The notes: a model not told the origin generated them from the sequence alone. A stretch of 64,000 nt of DNA from Bradysia coprophila (GCF_014529535.1 NW_023503423.1:5380473-5444472), one strand, 5' to 3'; shown: positions 23,584 through 36,459, numbered from the stretch's first letter. Translations and numbers: made by a program.

Positions 23584-26190
23584 CACGAGGCTGGAATCTT
23601 TTTGTTTTTCGTCCTAACAATTAATTTCATTTTGGGGTATATATTACATACAGCGCTTTATTTATCGCTTTCTTTATTTATTTTGCCACCTAATTTTAAT
23701 TGCATGGATTCAATGATACTAAACTTGTTGAAGCAAAGAATCGCTTATCATTTTGGAATTTTGGATGATCAACTTTAACTTAGCTTGAGTTATTTAACCC
23801 GAAAAATGCGTGTCGCTAAAATTTTGCCAATTTTTCATCGAATTGTTCTAATAAATAAAATGTTGACTTTGCTTGTTTTTATTTCCATCATAGACTATTA
23901 TAACTTTAACGCACATTAACTCACTCACTCGTATGAAAAGGATGAGTCCCACACAAAAAAGTAGCAGGAACCAGTTAAGTTTAAAACCTCTTGACATATC
24001 ATAGAACCAGGTTCAGAATCGTTACGAGCAACGATAAAAATACAATCGTTGCTAGCATTCTGTCGACTTTTTCTTTTCTTTACACGATCTTTGGGCTAAT
24101 GCCAAAGAACCGGTAAACCGTAATACCGCTCTCTTTAAACTTACCGGTAAAAAACCGGTTTGCTAACCTTTCAGTTCGGCATTACTGAGTTCAGTCAGTT
24201 AAAAAAAAATCGTATTTAAACGTACGCATACCGGTAAAAGGAACACAACAATTTCTTTAAAAAAATCAACACTTGCCAGCAAGTTACCACGGTTTAGAAG
24301 ATTGATCAAATTGTGCCGTATTTTTTAAGAAATACTCCTCTAATACAATAAACATCTCTTCAATTTCGTCTTTAAGTGGAATTAATTGACAAAGTACGTA
24401 CACTCTCTAGGAAAGAGTCTTCAGGAGATCGTAGATGCTTCATTCAATTTCACGGTTTTTCCATACATTTTAGCGTTTGTAGTTCGAAAACTCAATCGTG
24501 GTTAACTCGTCTGCTCTCCACTACTCGATTTTGCTGCCAGTGCGAAAATACAAAGCTCAACCGCAGATCTACTAGCAACTGAACCGATTGTAAAATTTGT
24601 AAACAAAACAGAGCTAATTGAACCGGTTCATGTCAAGTAATCTTGAGTGTAGACCTTACGGTCATTTATGTGAGGAGTAGAGATTACGTCGCTGGAGCCC
24701 CGTTTAAAATTTTAGTTCCAGTGAAGGAATGGGGGTCAGCGTAGCCGTTTCATATACAGTCTTTGTAAAGCTTTCGCATACCTTACCGGCAAAACTATTG
24801 TTAAGATAACCGGTATTCGACTCCCACTAATTCTCTGGCACTAGCACTAGAACAGTACGATATTCCGATACTTCGAAATCAGCTAAAAAGATTAAAAAAA
24901 TAAGCATTGCTTATTAAGCAACTAGTATTAGTAATAATCTAGCCCCAAACCATATGGCAATCATATGGCACAAAACTTTCTTATATTGCCATCGGGATCA
25001 CATTACTTTCTTACAAACTTTTCTATGGGACACGATGAATCTAACAATGTAAAACAAATGGAAAGTTATTTGGGGACCACACTAACAATGTTAACTCATT
25101 TCATTTTGCATATGGTACAGAAATATTGGGGGTGAACCATTACGGTTCGCAAAGTTCGTAAGTAAGACAATTTTGTAAATTTTTGACATTTCTCCCACAC
25201 ATTAAATGTCAAAAGTTTACGAAATTGACTTACTTACGAACTTTACGAACAATGACGGTTTGACTAGGGTAAAACGTTTCCTATAAAATTCTCTAAACTA
25301 ATTTCCTCTGGTGACTGCTGTATTCTATCAATTAGAACTTCGCATATTTGTTCTCTTTTTAAAACGATTTTTTTTCTGTTTTTTGTTTCATGTTTTTTTC
25401 CTTTCATTAATTAAAAAAAAATCAACAAAATCTTAACTAACCCAGCATAAGTACGTCGTACAAGTTGCACCCTGTTTACACATAAAACCACAAATAAATT
25501 CACCTGTGAGTACCCAAACAATTTTTGTGTTAAAAATCTTTTAATTTATTTCTTTCGATTGGTTTTTTATAAATTTTACTAAAATTCCTTTTTTATCTTA
25601 TCGTTTTCGAACGGTTCACCTTTTTCTATATACTTTAATGTGGTTGGTCAATTTATTGGTTGAAAATAAAAACACAGCTCAATTGTGATGGACGGTCCTG
25701 GTGTAAGGAGTTTTTCCATTAACTATAGACGTTCCAGCATGTGATGTTCAAGGAGTTATAGAGATGTTTGTAAAAATTTACGTGTAATAGAACTTATTTT
25801 ATAAGAAATAATTTTTACGAAATGATATGGAACTAACCGACGTGCGTCACCATGAAATGAAATATTTAAAAAGAAAATGCCAGAAGAAGTTTGAATTTAT
25901 ATTTTTTTAACTGATATCAGGTTATTGAATGAGTAAACTTACGTCCCAAACTCCTTTCATATTACATGGTAATACCATCTCAATTAGGGTGGAATCCACC
26001 CGCTGGACTACTTACCTACTTTTAAATTAATTCAGAGTCACCAGCAAATTCAATCTAAATGTTAGTTGAGTTGTTTGTTAGTCGGCAAGAAATGGTCACG
26101 CCTAATTGCTTTTTTGAGCTTGTTGAATGCAAAAAAAAACTGAATTTGAATTTCAGAAGCTATTTTGCGCAAGCCCCAGCCCCACCTACA
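23584..26190. other. Malvolio 3' flank; no gene seen
   Basis: AT-rich. It holds a cluster of ACCGGT motifs (24108-24830, see findings) and a MITE at 25131-25270. The 68-codon frame at 24376-24582 has no recognisable features. Confidence 0.5.
25131..25270. mobile_element. Short MITE, family shared with 43457-43679
   Basis: Inverted arms contain GGTTCGCAAAGTTCGTAAGT on the left and the complement of GTTCGTAAAGTTCGTAAGT on the right, meeting at a TTTGACATTT...AAATGTCAAA centre. The ends GGGTGAACC / GGGTAAA match the 43457 copy, which shows that this is a repeated family. Confidence 0.7.
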
Positions 26191-26200
26191 ACAGCTATTT

Positions 26201-26630
26201 ACATGACTAGGGATAAAAAGGTGAAAAGTAGAGTTTTTGTGTGAAGTTAGTTGATCCAAGGCGAAGTCAAGGTCAATAAGCGCACTAAAACGAGACTCTT
26301 CATTTTTATTCACAGTTAATGGATTTTACATGCTAAGAGCGTCGAAAATAGTGCTTCAATTTAATTTTTTTCAATTTTCATTTATTTCCAAGAAAAAACT
26401 TCTTACATTAAACACACAGCGTAGCTCCAGTATGCGTTACAATTCTAAGGAGCTACAACAGTAGCTTGAAATATGAAAAGTATGGTTTTCGACACATGCA
26501 GCATGTAAAGTCCATAACTTAACTCGGGATAAGAGTATGGTTTTCGTGCGTTCACTGACCTCCGTTGCGCCTCGGAAGAACAGAATTTATACGAAAAGTC
26601 TACTTTTCATCTTTTTATCCCTAGTTATGT
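26201..26630. mobile_element. 430-bp MITE with 30-bp terminal inverted repeats
   Basis: The left end ACATGACTAGGGATAAAAAG and the complement of the right end (ACATAACTAGGGATAAAAAG) match, continuing through GAAAAGTAGA. The interior shares TGCT(A/G)AGAGCGTCGAAA and GTTGATCCAAGG-like blocks with 43860-43990 and 48400-48660, so related pieces occur at several places in the window. Confidence 0.7.
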
Positions 26631-27845
26631 AAAAGACTCATGATAAATCAGTGCCATAAAATCATATGTAAGCTTTAACGCTTTCTAAATTAGCACATGT
26701 TTGGTAGAAGTTTGACGATGACACTCAACATTCGAAGAAATTTAATAAATCCTCACAATCACAATATTTCTAAATAAAAAATCTCTAACAGCTCGGTATA
26801 GTCCTACTCTATCGATTCAATTCACACTGTAAGTTCGTTCTTGAAGGGAATCTCAAATTAACGCAATGTTGATGAGTCTGATAGACTCATATAGACTGGA
26901 TTTATTACCAGCTAGCATCTAAATTACGGTACAACATACTACACTCAGCAACTGTTATTTGCTCACCTTTGTATGAACGTTCTTTACCTGTTAGTGGGGC
27001 AGACCACCGTTATTTAATAGGGTTAAAATGTAATTTTCGTTCATTTATTCAGACATTGAAGTGCATTTATGATGTGAGTGGAAACGTTCAGTAAAAATAT
27101 TTGAAAAGTTTAACAAAAATTGCTTTGCCTCAGCTTATTTCTACGGAAGTATCTTCTACACTGATTCTTACTGAATGTTTAAAAGAAAAACTACTAACCA
27201 GTAAATTCTAACCGAATTCTCATTATTCCGGGCTATGTTAATAATAGAATGTAGAATATGAACCTGTGTTCGATTGTTTGTTTGTTTTTTTTTTGGCGAG
27301 CTGTAAGTTATCCGAAGATGTGATACATGTCAAAATAAAAATTTGAACAGAGTGTCGATTCGATGTAAAATAAAACCCTCTTCGATACAAGCTAATAATA
27401 ATAGATAGTAGATGTCTATGGGAGAGGGAGAAACGATGGAAGACCATAATCCATCCCATAGACACCAACGCTATTTTACTCAAGAAAGCAAAACAAATTT
27501 AGACAGCATGAAATAAAGAATTATTTATCTCGAAAGGGAAATGCCGAGTTGAGTAAAATAATTTACAATTAAGAGGCCCATAAATAATAAAACAATAATA
27601 GAGTTAATGTCAACCGAATTTGTGTCTAACTTTTCTACAGCTGTTGTATGTACCAGCTGGTCTACTCACACAAATACGCCGTGTTTATTTATTTATGTTT
27701 TTATAGGTGTTTCATAGTAGAAGTAGCTCCTCTAAATTGTTATTGAACTCACTGAAGCTGGAGCTACGTCGTGTTATTTATTATGTAATTAAATGAATTA
27801 ATGAAATAAACGAAATAGCGTGTTACGCATGGTATTAGTAAAGAA

Positions 27846-27960
27846 CCCTCTGCAACGCATAAAGAACTTAGCGCAAAAGAGAGGCCTAACGAAAAATAAA
27901 GAAATCCTCTCACAAAATCGTGCATCTCTTTTACACTAAGTTTTTTACGCGTTGTAGGGC
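27846..27960. repeat. 115-bp hairpin element
   Basis: ACCCTCTGCAACGC...AACTTAG...AAAAGAGA on the left is mirrored by TCTCTTTTACACTAAG...GCGTTGTAGGGC on the right. No coding. Confidence 0.6.
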
Positions 27961-28489
27961 AGTAAGCCAAGTGATTGTATAACGAGTGTGTAACAGCTTA
28001 TGGGCCATTCAAATAGGTGCATGCTGTAAAATAGCGTTTTTGGGTGCCCCCTTACTCTTTGCACGCTAAATATTGCGCACTAAATATGGTCGTCGAGATT
28101 TCAAATAAAAAGCGAGCAGTAAACGCGCTTACTGACTAACGAAAAATCGAATTCCAACTAAATTGACAAATTTAGTGAGTACGACGTATGGGTGTCGTTA
28201 TATGAAGCTGCCTCAACTGTAGGTTGACATATTTTATAAAGGACTATGGTCTGATTCCTCACTGTTTGTTAACTCTTTTACCGATCGAACGGTAGAAAAA
28301 AATATTTCTTTACGAATCATTTTGCCCTTTGGTTTTTTGCAAATTGTTCGATCGCACTTGTATTTGTGGACGAAACTTTAGCTCGGTCGAATCATATCCA
28401 TGAAAGACTTGCAAAATTTACTTAATTAAAAGAAAATGGTTTTGTCGAGCAATTAAGTCAATATTAAGGCCGAGGGGTAAATATTTGTA

Positions 28490-28740
28490 AATTTCGTTGA
28501 CAAAGAATTTATAAAAAGGTAATCCTCTGAGGATTTGTTTTATCGTTTTCCAAAGATTTGTAGTGGATTTTTTACTCATTCTGGGTGGATTTGAAAAGGA
28601 TTAATTTCAATTTTCAGAGACTTTCAGAGAATTTTATGATTTCCTATCGTACAATTTTTAAGGATTTTGTAAGGAACTTTTTTTGACTGATAAATGATTT
28701 TCTATGAATATTTGCCACTCGAGTAAAGTCAGTTTGGAAA
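28490..28740. repeat. Diverged repeat, related to 30350-30630
   Basis: Both segments contain, in the same order, a TCTGAGG start, ATCGTTT-CAAAG, TTTTTTACT, GGTGGATTT or GATGGATTT, GGATTTTCTATGAA and a CACTCGA end. The copies are strongly diverged; element class unknown. Confidence 0.45.
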
Positions 28741-29708
28741 GACTGTTTTAATGAAACAAAATAAAATATTAGTAAAATCAGTGCGCACACTTTTTGATTG
28801 CTCCTCCCTCTTGACCGCACGCTTTTGCACGATTTTTGGTAGCCCTACTCCCCAGCTGTTTCGTGCGCACTATTTGAATAAAACCTTAAGGAAAATTAGA
28901 CGCTGATTTGATTGACATTACTGTGAATGAATTTATATAAATTAGTAAATCTAGGATTAAATATAGAACAGTACAATATAGTAAATACGCACGCTTAAAA
29001 TTGCTAATAATTTTTCATTTTTTATTTTTTATTTAAATTTAAAATTTATTTACTTAAGCGAAACACTTATTTCCTAAAGAAAATCTTATAAATTTCTATA
29101 AAATTTCTTTTCTTTCAATTAATCCATTTTCAGACTGGACTCATAGCCGTTACTGGGCGGGTCTGAAACTGAGGATTCAGATTATGATATTGAAATTTAG
29201 AGATAAAGAGAAACGGACGTGTGCGTGTGCTTTGAATCAATTTCACCGATTAGTCGTTATTTTTTAAAACAATTTTTTTTACATGTGATCAATTTTCCAA
29301 ATAAATGCGAAGTGTGCAGAGATATTTAACATACAGAAAATTAGATTTAGTTGATTTCTTTTTGAAAAATTAAAATTTTCATTGGAAAAAGTATGAAGTT
29401 TTGTTGGAGATGTTATTTTTTGCCAAAATTAATATTTTTTAAGACATTCTTTGAATTATGATGTCAGAACTTTTTTTAGTTATATTTCAAGAAAAATATT
29501 AAGTTTTGAATTAGTTATGTCTTAAGTTATCTATTCAGTTAATAAATTATGAATTCAAATGCAATCCTGACTATTTATTGAATCATTTAGTCGTTAAACG
29601 TTCCGAATTCCCAGAGAGACTTTTATCTTTTTTTAGGTATATATGGCAACAGTATCATAAATTGCATAATCATTGTTTCTCTTACTGTTTCAAACTAAAT
29701 CTCGTTCT

Positions 29709-29861
29709 TCAATTTGGTACCATGTTTTCTCTACGATATTCGTTGACAAATATGTACACTAGACCTACCATTGTTAGCGCTAAGAAAGATATTGGAATAA
29801 TATTTTTCATCTTAGGAATACCATCATCACTACGCAATTTGCTCACTGGCCAACGAATCAT
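29709..29861 (-). CDS. Possible 50-aa single-pass membrane protein
   Basis: Minus-strand frame from ATG 29861 to TGA 29709. The peptide begins MIRWPVSKLRSDDG, has one strongly hydrophobic segment (about aa 22-39, PISFLALTMVGLVYIFV) and ends in a charged tail EYRRENMVPN. The layout (basic N-terminus, one helix, short charged tail) resembles small mitochondrial or ER proteins, but I do not recognise a family and the surrounding DNA is AT-rich spacer. It could equally be chance. A wider open frame extends 12 codons upstream without an ATG. Confidence 0.25.
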   Translation of the reverse strand: MIRWPVSKLRSDDGIPKMKNIIPISFLALTMVGLVYIFVNEYRRENMVPN

Positions 29862-30349
29862 CCATGAGATCGTGATTGATGAAATGAGCAGCGACAAGGT
29901 TTTCGAGAGCTATATTAACGAAAATTCGAGAGATGAGAGAGAGTATTAAATTAGATGGAAGATCCAAAAAAGGTTTTATATTCATCAATTCAAGAAATAC
30001 AGTTTGAAACAAGTTTGATAACCTGACAACCTGTTAACTGAGAGATTTAGAGGATATCTTCAACTTAAATGCGATTTCCATCCCAGCGGTCACAGTTTCG
30101 TTAGGGAAACGATTCGTTCCGATTCTAGGAAACGCCACGGAACGAAGTGCAGATATTTGAAGAAAACAACTCAAGATCTTAAGAAAGCTCGGAAAATAAA
30201 TAAAAATATTTCAAACTTAAACCAGTATATCCAATTAATACAATGACTACTCAAGCGTTTTTCCAAAGGGTCGTGCGGCGAAACGAAAAATGACCCATTT
30301 TGGCGTAACCATGATCTATCAACATTAAAACTGCCAAATAGCCAGAAAC

Positions 30350-30630
30350 AGTAGCATGTGCAAAGAATTTTCAAATGGACAATCGTCTGAGGGTTTAAAG
30401 GATTCTCTTATCGTTTGCAAAGGTTTTTTTACTGACTCTGGATGGATTTTCAAAGGATTTTTTACTGACTCTGGATGGATTTTCAAAGGATTTTTTCAAT
30501 TTACAAGAACATTCTCCCTTTTATTGGATTTACGTGAGCCTTTTAAAGGATTTTCTATGAATTTTAGGATTTTCTTTCGTAAAATTTTGACGGATTTTCT
30601 TCTGACAAAGGATTTTCTATGAACATTCAC
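30350..30630. repeat. Diverged repeat with an internal 36-bp tandem duplication
   Basis: Related to 28490-28740. Two adjacent copies of a 36-bp unit containing TTTTTTACTGACTCTGGATGG lie at about 30424-30495. The apparent 88-codon frame only reflects this repetition. Confidence 0.5.
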
Positions 30631-30781
30631 TCGACACAAAACCTCTTATCGTCCTGCGAAAAAAAAACAAAAACAAAAAAAAGAAAAGAGTCAACCCGAA
30701 CAAGTAAGCAGCAAGTGAACACTGGTATCATGAGACTAATTTCTTCATTAGCCTGACGGCAAGCATATCCAACAGTTGTAC

Positions 30782-31733
30782 TGAGGGATTCTTTTGAAAA
30801 ACAGCCTACCGAAATCGGGCGTGTTTTCGAGTGGAACTTTTTATAGGTACCTAGAAAGGATTTCGACCCTAGAAGCCAAAACCACTTTCAAAAAAATTCT
30901 TCGAAGTTTGTGTGGCTGGTCAAAGGTGAGCAAAAACCGAAAAGTTGCAATTTTCTTACAAAAATTGCTCCAGTTACACGAGCCGTACAGGGTCGTGTGG
31001 GGTGTCATTAGAAAGGTAATCACATGTACTATTGAGCCGAATAGGGTCTTATTGGGTTTAAAATTCATCCACACTGAAATATGTGCAGATAAAGTTTTTA
31101 ACCGAAGACGTACACTGTTCTTACTGAAATTTCTCGAGGTACACAAAATGTACATGGTGGTGTGGGGTATCATTTTAAAGGTAATTTTATGAGCTTTTGA
31201 GTTAAATAGAGTTTTATGTGGTTTGGATACATATGCGATGAAAAAGAAGTTGAAATGTTTAAGTGTCCATATTTCATCATAGATGCATCCAAACCACATT
31301 AGTCTCTATTTGGCTCAAAAGCACATAAAATTACCTTTCAAATGATACCCCACACGACCATGTACATTTTGTGTACCTCGAGAAATTTCAGTAAGAACAG
31401 TGTACGTCTTCGGTTAAAAACTTTATCTGCACATATTTCAGTGTGGATGAATTCTAAACCCAATAAGACCCTATTCGGCTCAATAGTACGTGTGATTACC
31501 TTTCCAATGACACCCCACACGACCCTGTACGGCTCGTGTAACTGGAGCAATTTTTGTAAGAAAATTGCAATTTTTCGGTTTTTGCTCACCTTTGACCAGC
31601 CACACAAACTTCGAAGAATTTTTTTGAAAGTGGTTTTGGCTTCTAGGGTCGAAGTCCTTTCTAGGCACATATAAAAAATTCCAATAGAAAATGCGTCCGA
31701 TTTCGGTAGGCTGTTTTTCAAAAGAATCCCTCA
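30782..31733. mobile_element. 950-bp near-perfect palindrome (foldback element)
   Basis: Left arm 30782 to about 31245 and right arm about 31270 to 31733 are inverted copies at well over 90% identity by eye, separated by a loop of only about 25 bp. The ends are TGAGGGATTCTTTTGAAAAA and its complement. Each arm carries a frame of roughly 130 codons read outward-in; the two proteins are alike because the DNA is, and their differences include many amino-acid changes. No transposase signature was found. Very high arm identity suggests a young element or arm-to-arm gene conversion. Confidence 0.8.
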
Positions 31734-31735
31734 CT

Positions 31736-31845
31736 ATTCAAACTATCGCTTCAGAAATTTAAGCAATCTTTTACTTCATTTGTGCTGTATAAGGCTTCAT
31801 CAGTCAGAGCTTGTCGTTTATTCTTGCTGTCGTTGTCGATAACAG
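31736..31845 (-). repeat. Interspersed repeat, copy 1 of 3
   Basis: Contains ATCTTTTACTTCATT and CAGTCAGAGCTTGTCGTTTAT followed by GTCGTTGTCGAT. The same blocks occur at 43165-43315 in the same orientation and at 35945-36040 in the opposite one. It abuts the right end of the palindrome at 30782-31733. Confidence 0.6.
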
Positions 31846-31849
31846 ATTA

Positions 31850-34800
31850 CAACCGTCTGTAACAGGTTGAAGTTTGCTTATGTAATTTATCCAAATAATG
31901 GGAGAGATGCTCTACTTTCGCTATACTATGGACGACGAATGAATGTGTGCTAACACTCTGACTATTTCATTAGAATTTCAAACTGACAAATTGTGACTAC
32001 CCATAACGGGCTGAGAAGAATGTGAATGAGAATAGACGAGGAAGCGTTAGCGGTGATGAGAATATATTATACACCGACCAACGGAATGGTTCACTTGTTC
32101 GCTAATCGAAACGCAAGTAAATTTTTGGAAAGTAAAAAATATGACGGAGGTGTCCTTATTTGGTGTCGTTGTATCTCGGGCTATCATTTTCAAAATGTGT
32201 TCTTCTATATGATAAGAGATCATCGACTATTATTGTCGTCATGGTTTATAGCAGCCATTTATGAGAGGCATCAACTAATTGAGATTTTACCATCATCGTC
32301 ACTTCAAAATTATTTACATTTCATTCCATCTATTCATCACAAAGTCTCTTACATTCCACGAATAAATACTTTCGTGCATCGAAAGCGAATATGCGATTAT
32401 AGTGCGAAAAATGAATGACTGTGGTTTACATGAGGTTAAATTGCTATTGTTTCACTATCAAAGCGTGTAAATTGTTATTTAAAAAAAAATCGTTTTCTTT
32501 GTACGCTTTTGCATCAGATTCTAAACGAATTCAAGTGTGTCGCCCTTCGTATTAATTTTTTTCAAGTTTTCATTTTAATCTGTGACGAAATTCGTCATTA
32601 CTGTCCCATCTGTATAAATTTGTATCGTTGTTCAATACAGACACAGACAGAAACAACAGCCAAATGCACATTTCTTAGAATTTTGCTCTTATGCTTTTTC
32701 TGACCCATACGAACATACGTCAAACATACGAAGGTCTCTGTTCATTTGGCGGAGGTACTATTTCATTCGACAGAGATAACTATTTCATTCGACAGAGGTA
32801 AGTATACCAGACCGGTGTTAATCTCATGCAGTATTAGATTTGAAATTATGAAAAAATAGTTTCAATTTTGATTCAAAATCTAGCAATGCAATTGGTAAGT
32901 ATTCCGTCCGACATTTTCTATTCAAAATACTCATTAGAACACCCCACCAGGGAAAGAAAAGGACATACAGTTAAACATCTGAAGTACATAATCTTCAAAT
33001 GCACTATATCGTGACGTCACGGTTGTCTCGACACAATTTCTGAAAATCTAAATAAAATGTCCAATTCGTTCATTAAACAAATCAATAATTACTTTCATCA
33101 CACATTTACTTTACGCATGTACTACCTACCGATTCAAACTCAATCTGTTCCAACAAATGATTAGACTGGAAAAACTCCATGACTGATACAGTTTTATATG
33201 TTAACATTTCGTCGAAATTATTCGACTTGGGTATTATATGATTTGGTTAAACATGTACGATTGAGACAAATCATTGTTTTTTGCGGCTGTTCGATTGAGT
33301 TTGTTTTTTTTTGTGCGGAATTTTTGTAGACTTTTTTCAATGCATTACAATCGTACAAATTGCAATTGTGATTGTTGATGGTAAAAATTGATTGAAATAA
33401 TAGACGTAACCAACGTGTGTTACAAAATATTGTAGAATTTAGCAATCGATTTTGTTTATCAAAAGATTGGATATGATTTTCATACACTGGTCGTTGGATT
33501 GGTATCTTTTAGATGCCCGTGGAAGAGGGTCCATCAAAAATACTCCATCAAAAAAATAAAAAGACGCATAGCTTCCATAAACTGCCCCAAAATATTGGAA
33601 AGAATTCTGTTCCTTCTTGTGTAAAAATTCAACGAATGATAAAAAAAATCTTCGAAAACACACATAGCGTATCATTAGAGCAAGACCATACAAAAACAAA
33701 CTTTTTTTGCGATAAAAATTTTGAGTTTCATTGCATTTTAGAAAGAGTCTTGGAAAGTTTCAGGTCCATCATAAATGATCGTTTATTGACTCCAACTAAA
33801 TGAAAGACATTTTTGCCTTAAAATAAAGTCACTAGCAATAACACTTGTCAAGCGACAAAAAGCGCGTACACTTGCATATCTATCCTAATATATTTCCTGA
33901 TATTTATTGTAGGGTAGACGGTAGACCCATAAATAGATGCAAGATTTTGAGAGAGTAAACGTATATAACGTCTTATAAAAATGTGCTATGCGTTGAAGGG
34001 TGTGTTTTAACTCACACGAAGAAATCATGACTCCTGTCTGCAAAAAGAAGAAATGGCACGCTTATTCCTCCAAATTTTTCCTATGTTAATGCTAGGAGCA
34101 GCGTTGATATTATAAGTTACGTAGACAGAATTCAAAATTTTCACTTTTTTAGAATTTTACAGACGACGCAACATCATCTTAGAGATAAATCTATTACTTA
34201 ATTTATCACATACGTGCGGTGTTCCGATGTCAAAATTACTTAACTAGAAGAATAATTCAAAAATTATGCTTCAGGTATCAGTTTGTATAAGATGAATATT
34301 TCGTACGATTTTACGTAGAATTTTACACCAGCACATGAAGGCGATGACATTTTTGGTAGTTGTCAGTTTACTTTGTTTTTATTTAATATTCGGGACAATT
34401 TATCTTTAATTTACTGTGAAAATATTGTGTAGACGCATTTTTTCGAATGTGGTTTATATTAGGAGAAGAAAAAACTTCTCAACTTTCAAGTGTTTTTTAT
34501 GAATTGTGTCAAAATTGTGCTAGTTCGAAAATATTTTTCACGGAAACTTTTTGCAAATATTTTAATCCATTGAAATAAATCACTCTTCTTAGAGTACACT
34601 TCCATCTCAGAGAGGTTCCAACCTCATCCCCAAGGTATTCGTTCCAACATTTTATTATTTTTTTTTTAATTCAAAAGATTCGCGCTAATTTGCCCACCAA
34701 TTCTCACACTATCAAATATTTTTACGTAATTTAGTTCGTAATTTCCAGTCTATATATAATTCGTCTAAGGTCACTATCAGTCTCGGCAAGCCTCTACTTC

Positions 34801-34940
34801 TTCGTGACAAGTGTGTAATATATATTGATAGACTTTTGTCAGATTTAAATTCAATCTTTTACTATGCTGGTGCATGTAATAAGGCTATTACATGTATAGG
34901 CAATAACCTTTACATCACTCGCATAGTAAAACGTCGTACT
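31850..34940. other. Gene-poor AT-rich stretch
   Basis: Open frames up to 130 codons (for example 32026-32418 plus) show no domain, signal peptide or splice partner. A short tandem of ACTATTTCATTCGACAGAG units is at 32757-32800. Nothing else identified. Confidence 0.45.
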
Positions 34941-34944
34941 ACAC

Positions 34945-35050
34945 AGGGAAAATAAAGTGATATCTCGTATCACGATGAGTAAAAGTACCTCGGGCTGCCG
35001 CCCTCGGATACTTTTTCTCATCTGGATACGAGATATCACTTTACTTCCCT
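34945..35050. repeat. 106-bp palindromic MITE, with a half copy at 35150-35215
   Basis: AGGGAAAATAAAGTGATATC on the left is mirrored by GATATCACTTTACTTCCCT on the right, with CTCGGGCTGCCGCCCTCGG at the centre. At 35150-35215 a second, incomplete copy carries GATATTTCCTATCACGATG-AGTAAAGGTACCTC. Confidence 0.65.
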
Positions 35051-35944
35051 TGCATAGTAATGTACTATTACTTCGTTTGTTTTAGTTTTTCCTTTACTAG
35101 GGAGGCAAAATGGACTTTCCCTCCTTCGTAAAGGAAAACGTCATGCTACACTCAAGAAAAAATTTGATATTTCCTATCACGATGAGTAAAGGTACCTCAG
35201 ACCAAAGCCCTCGGTTTAACTACATTTCGCATGGCCTGATTTCAAACTGTTCCGAGCATTAGTTCTCATTACAAATGTTTGTTTACCTTTAACAAGCAAA
35301 AAGCGTGTTTTTATTTGAAACGTCTCTGCAAAGTGACACTACCGGCATAGTTTTGTCGATTCCTCAACCGGAGCACTGGTCCGACATCCGACTGTAAGAT
35401 ATTTTGTAATGTGAATAACTTGACTCATAATTAAAAGTTAACACTCAAAATCGCAATCTATCCATTGTATCGGTGCTGCAAGAATAGATAAGGCGTGGGC
35501 TTGCTTCCCAAAAACGCAGTTGGGTAATTGAATAAAAGGCGCTTCTGAATGACCAAGGATATGGGCGGAGATACTACCATTCAGACGCGCAGCCTAACAC
35601 AATAGTTCGATGCTAATGACACCTTTTTTATGGACCTCCGTGAGTATGACGAAAAAGCAACCATAGACATGAAACAGATGCATTAAGCTAAAGGTGCAGT
35701 TGTGGTTCTTTGATTTACCCACATATGGCCAGAAACAAAGTCCAATCAAAAACGAGCCGTTAATATAACACATGAGGCACGAGTACACGAGTAGCACTTT
35801 CAATCGAAAATTTGCTGATCCCTTCTGTTATTTACCTATGTTCCGTTGAGACGTTAAAAAGGTCGCAACATTCTGTAACTGATATTGGTTATTGAAAATT
35901 GATGCATAAATGATTTACGCTTTGTGCACATCGATAACAGGATA

Positions 35945-36040
35945 ACGACTACATATATAAACGACAAGGTCTGACTAGTGTGATCTTATAATAGCAAAAA
36001 GCATGTTTAACAAATGAAGTAAAAGATTTGAAAACAATCT
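35945..36040 (+). repeat. Interspersed repeat, copy 2 of 3 (inverted)
   Basis: ATAAACGACAAGGTCTGACT...AATGAAGTAAAAGAT, the complement of the blocks at 31736-31845 and 43165-43315. The short tail AATGAAGTAAAAGAT also recurs near 14920 and 62715. Confidence 0.6.
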
Positions 36041-36402
36041 CATGAAAATACTTAGATCGAGTGAGATAATAGATCCTCTAGCTAAATTGCTGACATGCTT
36101 GCCGTCTGTGAAGGCCAAAAATTGCCAAATTTATTTTCCTTTGAAGTCTGACCTTCTGAATATCGAACTCGATACAACGTCCTGACACAGTGCGACTGCA
36201 TATTGAAAACAGTCAAAATCATCCAAATATTACGTTGCACCAGACGAAATTACAAGTGCAAATTTGAGGCGATCTTATAAAGATCGTTAAACCGCTTAAC
36301 ATTGCTTCAACCGATTTTTTTCGCCATTAAAAAAACATTTTTCTTCAATGATTTTCGTTACGGAACAAAATTGGTTTTTCTGAACCAAGCCAAATCGCAC
36401 GG

Positions 36403-36459
36403 TATATAAGCCTTTGCATTTGAGACAGACGACCAGTATTGTTTACATTATCACTCAGT
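36403..36459 (+). promoter_or_regulatory. TATA core promoter of the His/Lys-rich secreted protein gene
   Basis: TATATAAG at 36403-36410 lies about 30 bp before a CCAGTA initiator-like site (36433) and about 52 bp before TCAGTT (36455). The coding start is at 36528. The spacing fits a strong, regulated insect promoter of the kind common in cuticle genes. Confidence 0.65.

Larger units (their letters stand above)
26640..30780. other. Gene-poor AT-rich stretch
   Basis: No recognised gene except the weak candidate at 29709-29861. It includes a hairpin at 27846-27960 and a repeat at 28490-28740 that is related to 30350-30630 (GGATTTTTTACT, GATGGATTTTCAAA, GATTTTCTATGAA blocks). Confidence 0.45.

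Noticed and set aside
30794-31192. 132-codon frame in the palindrome, with its mirror at 31338-31721
   Set aside because: Similarity of the two products is explained by arm identity; differences do not look biased to silent sites.
32026-32418. 130-codon plus-strand frame
   Set aside because: No domain, signal or splice partner, and composition like the surrounding AT-rich spacer.
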